Of a stretch of DNA of 17,116 nt, positions 14,102 to 17,116 are shown one piece after another. The stretch covers positions 1 through 17,116 of the forward strand of contig DVEP01000022.1 of assembly GCA_015655975.1 (NCBI GenBank), given 5' to 3'. Each line of letters opens with the position of its first letter. Positions within the stretch are counted from its first letter, which is position 1. The notes beneath the pieces were generated by a model. The model ran no database searches. It worked only from the letters and a program-made list of their open reading frames with translations, and was not told the origin of the DNA. The stretch is from Eubacterium sp. (lineage in GTDB: Bacteria > Bacillota > Clostridia > Oscillospirales > Acutalibacteraceae). Both the position numbers and the translations under genes were made by a program.

Positions 14102-14123
14102 AAAAGCACCGTAAAAACGGTGC
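14102..14123 (-). terminator. terminator of rpsT
   Basis: GCACCGT (14106-14112) pairs with ACGGTGC (14117-14123) around AAAA; minus strand continues TTTTC and a second small CTGT-TTTT-ACAG hairpin. It begins 14 bases after the rpsT stop. Confidence 0.85.
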
Positions 14124-14136
14124 GTTAACTGTAAAC

Positions 14137-14394
14137 TTATGCGTTGTTGAGTTTTGAAACAAGGTTGCTCTTTTTTCTTGCTGCACAGTTTTTGTGAATG
14201 AGGTTTTTAGCAGCAGCTTGGTCGATTTTCTTTACTGCAACTTTAACTGTTTCTGCTTTGTCTGCAGCATTTGTTTCAATAGCAACATTTGCTTTTTTGA
14301 TTGCTGTTTTGAGCGCTGAATTTGCAGCTCTGTTGTTAGCAGTTTTAGCAGCGTTAACTTTTACTCTTTTTTTAGCTGATTTAATGTTTGGCAT
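14137..14394 (-). CDS. rpsT: 30S ribosomal protein S20
   Basis: Primary 16S rRNA-binding protein of the small subunit body. 85 residues, the usual size, starting MPNIKSAKKRVKVNAAKTAN and running as a basic three-helix bundle with NLIHKNCAARKKSNLVSKLN near the end; NCAARKKS is the conserved C-terminal RNA-binding segment. A GTG three codons upstream is in frame, but it lies inside the AAAGGAG site, and S20 proteins begin MPNIKSAKKR, so the start is ATG 14394. It is divergent from gpr, an arrangement common in Clostridia. The leader holds a terminator-like hairpin that may regulate it. Confidence 0.97.
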   Translation of the reverse strand: MPNIKSAKKRVKVNAAKTANNRAANSALKTAIKKANVAIETNAADKAETVKVAVKKIDQAAAKNLIHKNCAARKKSNLVSKLNNA

Positions 14395-14421
14395 TTCTTT
14401 CACTCCTTTAGCATTGCGATG

Positions 14422-14459
14422 AAAAAAGGCAATTGCCCTTATATTGTTTTATTTGCCTT
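14422..14459 (-). promoter_or_regulatory. possible attenuator in the rpsT leader
   Basis: Minus strand AAGGGC (14440-14435), loop AATT, GCCTTT (14430-14425), then U's to 14422: a small terminator-like hairpin inside the 5' leader. An upstream AAGGCAA (14459-14453) is perfectly complementary to TTGCCTT (14432-14426) and could form a competing pairing. This is a structural suggestion only. Confidence 0.4.
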
Positions 14460-14462
14460 GAT

Positions 14463-14491
14463 ATATTAGCACAGTTTCAAGAAAAATGCAA
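14463..14491 (-). promoter_or_regulatory. promoter of rpsT
   Basis: Minus strand TTGCAT (14491-14486), 17-base spacer, TAATAT (14468-14463), giving a leader of about 60 bases before ATG 14394. Confidence 0.65.
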
Positions 14492-14551
14492 GCGTTTTTT
14501 TATTTTTGGGCATACTTTTATTGTAAATAACATAAAAAAGGGGTAAAAACA

Positions 14552-15400
14552 TTGGAAAAAAGAACAGATTTGGCATTTGAGTGCTATGAACAACAGGAAA
14601 AAACAAAACTTGACGGAGTCATAATTCGTGATACAGGCGATATCACAACAGTGGAAATCACAAATGTAAACGGCTCGCTTTCACTCGGCAAACCGATAGG
14701 GAAGTATATAACATACAAAGTTGTTGAAAACTTTGAAAAACTTTTTTCTTTTGAAAATTCGGTGTCTGTGCTGAAAGATTTAATACTGCGACTTCTTCCC
14801 ATAGGCGACAACGACAGCGTTCTTGTAGCGTGTCTCGGCAATTCTATGATTACCGCTGACTCAATCGGTCCAAAAGTTTTTAAAAACATTTTGGCTACAC
14901 GACATTTGGCAGAAGATGAAAATTTGTCAAAACAGGTCAACTTCCGCTCCGTCAGTTCTGTTTGCTCGGGAGTTTTGGCACAGACAGGAATTGAAAGCGG
15001 TGAGATTATTGAGGCAATCGTGTCAAAAATAAAACCACAGTGCGTCATTGCTGTTGATGCTTTGGCAGCATCGTCGTGTACTCGTTTGGGTAACACTATA
15101 CAAATATCTGACAGCGGAATTGTGCCGGGCTCGGGCGTCGGAAACCACAGGTTTGAAATTTCTGAAAAAACTTTGGGTATTCCTGTTGTTTCGATAGGCA
15201 TTCCGACAGTTGTTGATACTTCCGTTATTGTCGGAGAAAAAATGAATATTATAGCCGAAAAAACATCGGACGGAGTTTTTGTAACTCCACGAGAAATCGA
15301 CAAAATAACAACTATAGGTTCGCGTATAGTATCTATGGCGATAAATTGTGCTTTGCAGCAAAACTATAACTACGACGAGCTCACATCTCTTTTAGCATAA
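14552..15400 (+). CDS. gpr: germination protease GPR (spore endopeptidase, family A25)
   Basis: Degrades small acid-soluble spore proteins during germination. 282 residues. MEKRTDLAFE is the mature-type N-terminus of the family. The two essential aspartates are visible: Asp103 in CLGNSMITADSIGP (94-107) and Asp169 in IAVDALAASS (166-175), followed by the conserved ISDSGIVPGSGVGNHR (185-200) and GIPVVSIGIPTVVD (209-222). Start TTG 14552 is preceded by AAGGGG with an 8-base spacer; no nearby ATG fits. The protein is shorter than the ~370-residue Bacillus enzyme and starts only three residues before RTDLA, so an N-terminal propeptide like that of Bacillus is absent. Forespore-specific (SigG) expression is expected from the family, but I could not find a convincing SigG promoter. 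spoIIP follows on the same strand. Confidence 0.96.
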   Translation: MEKRTDLAFECYEQQEKTKLDGVIIRDTGDITTVEITNVNGSLSLGKPIGKYITYKVVENFEKLFSFENSVSVLKDLILRLLPIGDNDSVLVACLGNSMITADSIGPKVFKNILATRHLAEDENLSKQVNFRSVSSVCSGVLAQTGIESGEIIEAIVSKIKPQCVIAVDALAASSCTRLGNTIQISDSGIVPGSGVGNHRFEISEKTLGIPVVSIGIPTVVDTSVIVGEKMNIIAEKTSDGVFVTPREIDKITTIGSRIVSMAINCALQQNYNYDELTSLLA

Positions 15401-15522
15401 AAAATATTTTTGCAAGTATATATTAGTAATGTATTTTATTATGATTATATTTATATAATTAATTATTATTATATTAATTATATTATTTATTATATATATT
15501 ATATATTATAACATTATATATA
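15401..15522. other. extremely AT-rich spacer between gpr and spoIIP
   Basis: Bases 15421-15520 contain only four G/C. The sequence is built of overlapping TATTAT/ATTAAT/TATATA words and has no terminator. It probably holds the spoIIP promoter (SigE-type expected), but so much A/T makes any -10 match meaningless. Confidence 0.8.
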
Positions 15523-15536
15523 CTGAGAGGTGCAAA

Positions 15537-16682
15537 ATGAAAAATTCGTTGGCCAGGTTTTTTAACTGCCTTTTAAGTGTTTTGATTGTTTTTTCACTTT
15601 TGATTTTTACTATAGGAAAATCGACTGGCATTTCAACTGCATTTGCAAATGTCGCAACTGCCGTAATTTCAAATTCTGATTTGAAAAATGACAAAAATTC
15701 AGCTCATAAATCAAACGACAGCGGGCAAACTACTACTACCTCATCGACAGACGGCAATTCAACCGAAACAATGAATAGAGTCGAAGCCAAGGACAGCGAG
15801 GACGATTCTGATATTAAAGAAACACCGAAAGACATTGCTTTGCTTATGAAAAAAGAAGAAAAGAAAATCAAAGACCAAAAGAAACTCGGAAAAACAAGCG
15901 AAGAACAATATTTCGGCGGCGGTAAGTTGGAAAAATACGATGGTGTGGAAGTGCAGAATAAAATTCCGTCATCTTTTTATGACCTTAATTTAAAAGATTT
16001 GATGAAAGAAGAAGTTGATTTGTCCGTCAACGCAAATAAAGATAAGCCTACTGTTTTGATTTACCATAGCCATACAACAGAGGCTTACACATTGCTCGAT
16101 GCGGGTTATTATACAGCATCTTTTGATATGAGATGCAAGGATACTGCTCGGAATATGGTTCGAGTGGGCGATGAAATTGCCGAATATTTGGAAAAAGAGG
16201 GTATCGGCGTCGTTCACGACAGACAGATTCACGACGAAGATTATAATTCTGCCTATGATTCTTCAAGGAAATCTATCAAAAAGTATCTCGAACAGTATCC
16301 GTCTATTAAGGTTACAATAGATGTACATAGAGATGATATTACTTATAATAATAAAACAAAAGTTAAACCGACTGCGAAGGTCAACGGCAAAAAGGCTGCA
16401 AAGATGATGATTATTGCCGGATGTGAATACGGCAGAGTGAAAGATTTTCCTAAATGGGAAGAAAATCTTAAGTTTGATTTGGCTGTTCAAAAGAAAATGG
16501 CAAAAACTTATGAGGGTTTAATGCGTCCGATTTTGTTTTCTGAAAGAAAATATAATATGGATATGACAAAGTATTCGTTTCTGCTTGAGGTCGGTACAGA
16601 TGCGAACACTCTCGACGAAGCCTGCTACTCCGGACGCCTTTTCGGCAAAGCGCTCGGAGAAATGTTGAAAAATGATTTTTAA
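15537..16682 (+). CDS. spoIIP: stage II sporulation protein P (peptidoglycan amidase/endopeptidase)
   Basis: Part of the SpoIID-SpoIIM-SpoIIP machine that remodels septal peptidoglycan during forespore engulfment. 381 residues: short cytoplasmic start, one transmembrane helix (about 11-27), a disordered Ser/Thr/Asp/Lys linker (45-130), and a C-terminal catalytic domain (about 170-381). Family marks are TVLIYHSHTTEAY (172-184; His177, His179, Glu182), IDVHRDD (261-267; His264), and FLLEVGTDANTLDEA (348-362; Glu351), consistent with a zinc-dependent N-acetylmuramoyl-L-alanine amidase fold. ATG 15537 has GAGAGGTG upstream. It lies after gpr, the usual order, separated by the very AT-rich spacer, and is followed after 12 bases by a small membrane/lipoprotein ORF. 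Confidence 0.96.
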   Translation: MKNSLARFFNCLLSVLIVFSLLIFTIGKSTGISTAFANVATAVISNSDLKNDKNSAHKSNDSGQTTTTSSTDGNSTETMNRVEAKDSEDDSDIKETPKDIALLMKKEEKKIKDQKKLGKTSEEQYFGGGKLEKYDGVEVQNKIPSSFYDLNLKDLMKEEVDLSVNANKDKPTVLIYHSHTTEAYTLLDAGYYTASFDMRCKDTARNMVRVGDEIAEYLEKEGIGVVHDRQIHDEDYNSAYDSSRKSIKKYLEQYPSIKVTIDVHRDDITYNNKTKVKPTAKVNGKKAAKMMIIAGCEYGRVKDFPKWEENLKFDLAVQKKMAKTYEGLMRPILFSERKYNMDMTKYSFLLEVGTDANTLDEACYSGRLFGKALGEMLKNDF

Positions 16683-16694
16683 GAAGTGAGTAAG

Positions 16695-16952
16695 TTGAAA
16701 AATAAGATTGTTTATCATTTAAAAATATTCGGCGTTTTAGTGTTGTCTGCCGTAACGCTCTTTACGGGTTGCATGGTGGCTGCTTATAATACAGAAATGT
16801 TTGGTTTTAACGGAGAAAATCAAATAATTTATGAAAATAATGAAGAAATTTTTGTGCTCGGAATAGAAATTCAGCGCAAAGATATAGAAAAAGCAAAAGA
16901 AATTGCAAAAAAAATCATAAAAGACGGAATAGTTAAAAGCAACAATATATAG
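16695..16952 (+). CDS. small exported or membrane-anchored protein downstream of spoIIP
   Basis: 85 residues, no recognised family. A basic N-terminus and hydrophobic segment (about 8-30) contain VTLFTGC, a lipobox-like site with Cys at residue 23, so the protein is either a lipoprotein or has an N-terminal anchor. The remainder is a short acidic then lysine-rich helical tail (IQRKDIEKAKEIAKKIIKDG). TTG 16695 follows AAGAAGTGAG with a workable spacer; a GTG at 16686 is in frame but has no site. It sits 12 bases after spoIIP and is likely cotranscribed, so a sporulation role is possible but unproven. Confidence 0.6.
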   Translation: MKNKIVYHLKIFGVLVLSAVTLFTGCMVAAYNTEMFGFNGENQIIYENNEEIFVLGIEIQRKDIEKAKEIAKKIIKDGIVKSNNI

Positions 16953-17068
16953 TGTATAGGCAGTGGATAATGTACATATAGTGTGTAAAAACAGGAAAAA
17001 GAGGAGGGATAGGAACTACAAACGCACGGCGGGGTGTAAAAAAGGGACGAAAAAAGTTAAAAAAAGTG

Positions 17069-17097
17069 TTGACTTTTGGAGTTGTGCGTGGTATTAT
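17069..17097 (+). promoter_or_regulatory. strong SigA-type promoter for a gene beyond the window
   Basis: TTGACT (17069-17074), 17-base spacer, TATTAT (17092-17097). Bases 16953-17068 before it contain no gene or clear terminator; a GGAGGG at 17003-17008 has no ORF following it. Confidence 0.85.
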
Positions 17098-17100
17098 TAT

Positions 17101-17116
17101 CAAGCACTCGAGAGAA
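17101..17116 (+). promoter_or_regulatory. left arm of a probable CIRCE operator (cut by window end)
   Basis: CAAGCACTC (17101-17109) matches seven of nine bases of the CIRCE left arm TTAGCACTC, placed right after the -10 box at the expected start site. The 9-base spacer and right arm (GAGTGCTAA) would fall at about 17110-17127, outside the window. It suggests HrcA control of the next gene. Confidence 0.5.

Noticed and set aside
14510..14537. Candidate SigG promoter of gpr (GCATA, 16 bases, CATAAAA)
   Set aside because: The predicted start would fall inside the gpr ribosome binding site, so the transcript could not be translated well.
14584..15303. 239-residue minus-strand ORF
   Set aside because: Shadow of gpr; the plus frame carries both catalytic aspartates and all family motifs.
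16953..17068. Small ORF after the GGAGGG at 17003-17008
   Set aside because: No start codon follows at a usable distance.

Overview
The window looks like a chromosomal segment of a low-GC, Gram-positive, endospore-forming Clostridia member, possibly Oscillospiraceae/Ruminococcaceae-like. Direct support: a germination protease gene (gpr) and spoIIP next to rpsT, AGGAGG-type ribosome binding sites, TTG/GTG starts, many TTGACA-17-TATAAT promoters, short hairpin-plus-U-run terminators, lipoprotein signal peptides, and a tRNA-Arg(ACG) with an encoded CCA. The genus assignment is inference from this gene order.

Layout. 1-40 may hold the last codons of an upstream gene, followed by a terminator. 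215-1150 (+) is a family-2 glycosyltransferase with a near-perfect promoter. It converges through a shared bidirectional hairpin on a minus-strand operon (3547-1242) of a DUF2975-like membrane protein, a Xre-type HTH regulator and a large DUF4173/4153-like membrane protein. 3851-4786 (-) is an unknown lipoprotein-like gene with an odd start, followed in its own direction by a perfect 30-bp palindrome. 4787-5231 is an AT-rich gap carrying the promoter of a class-3 aldehyde dehydrogenase (5232-6617, +).

The next stretch is a GNAT acetyltransferase (-), a pair of near-identical ~97-bp interspersed repeats rich in inverted repeats, tRNA-Arg(ACG) (-), and a translationally coupled pair (-): a zinc-ribbon/transmembrane/low-complexity protein and a C_GCAxxG_C_C cysteine protein. 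A plus-strand lipoprotein of unknown function (9151-10113) has its own terminator. A minus-strand unit at 12000-10308 carries a small membrane-anchored acidic/lysine-rich protein, a patatin-like hydrolase and a gamma-class carbonic anhydrase-like protein; the last two overlap by ATGA. A MarR regulator and MATE exporter overlap (13895-12149, -) behind a promoter whose -10 box lies inside a perfect 28-bp palindrome, a strong autoregulatory layout.

The right end is the conserved rpsT (-) / gpr (+) / spoIIP (+) block, with a small membrane/lipoprotein ORF after spoIIP. The final bases are a strong SigA-type promoter followed by what looks like the left arm of a CIRCE (HrcA) operator cut by the window edge, so I predict a heat-shock gene next.

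Most of the window is ordinary housekeeping and membrane/regulatory gene content. I do not see a clear novel defence or mobile system. The best leads are the MarR operator, the truncated CIRCE, the 97-bp repeat family, the possible rpsT leader switch, the start-codon anomaly of the 3851-4786 gene, and the 4%-GC leader of spoIIP.
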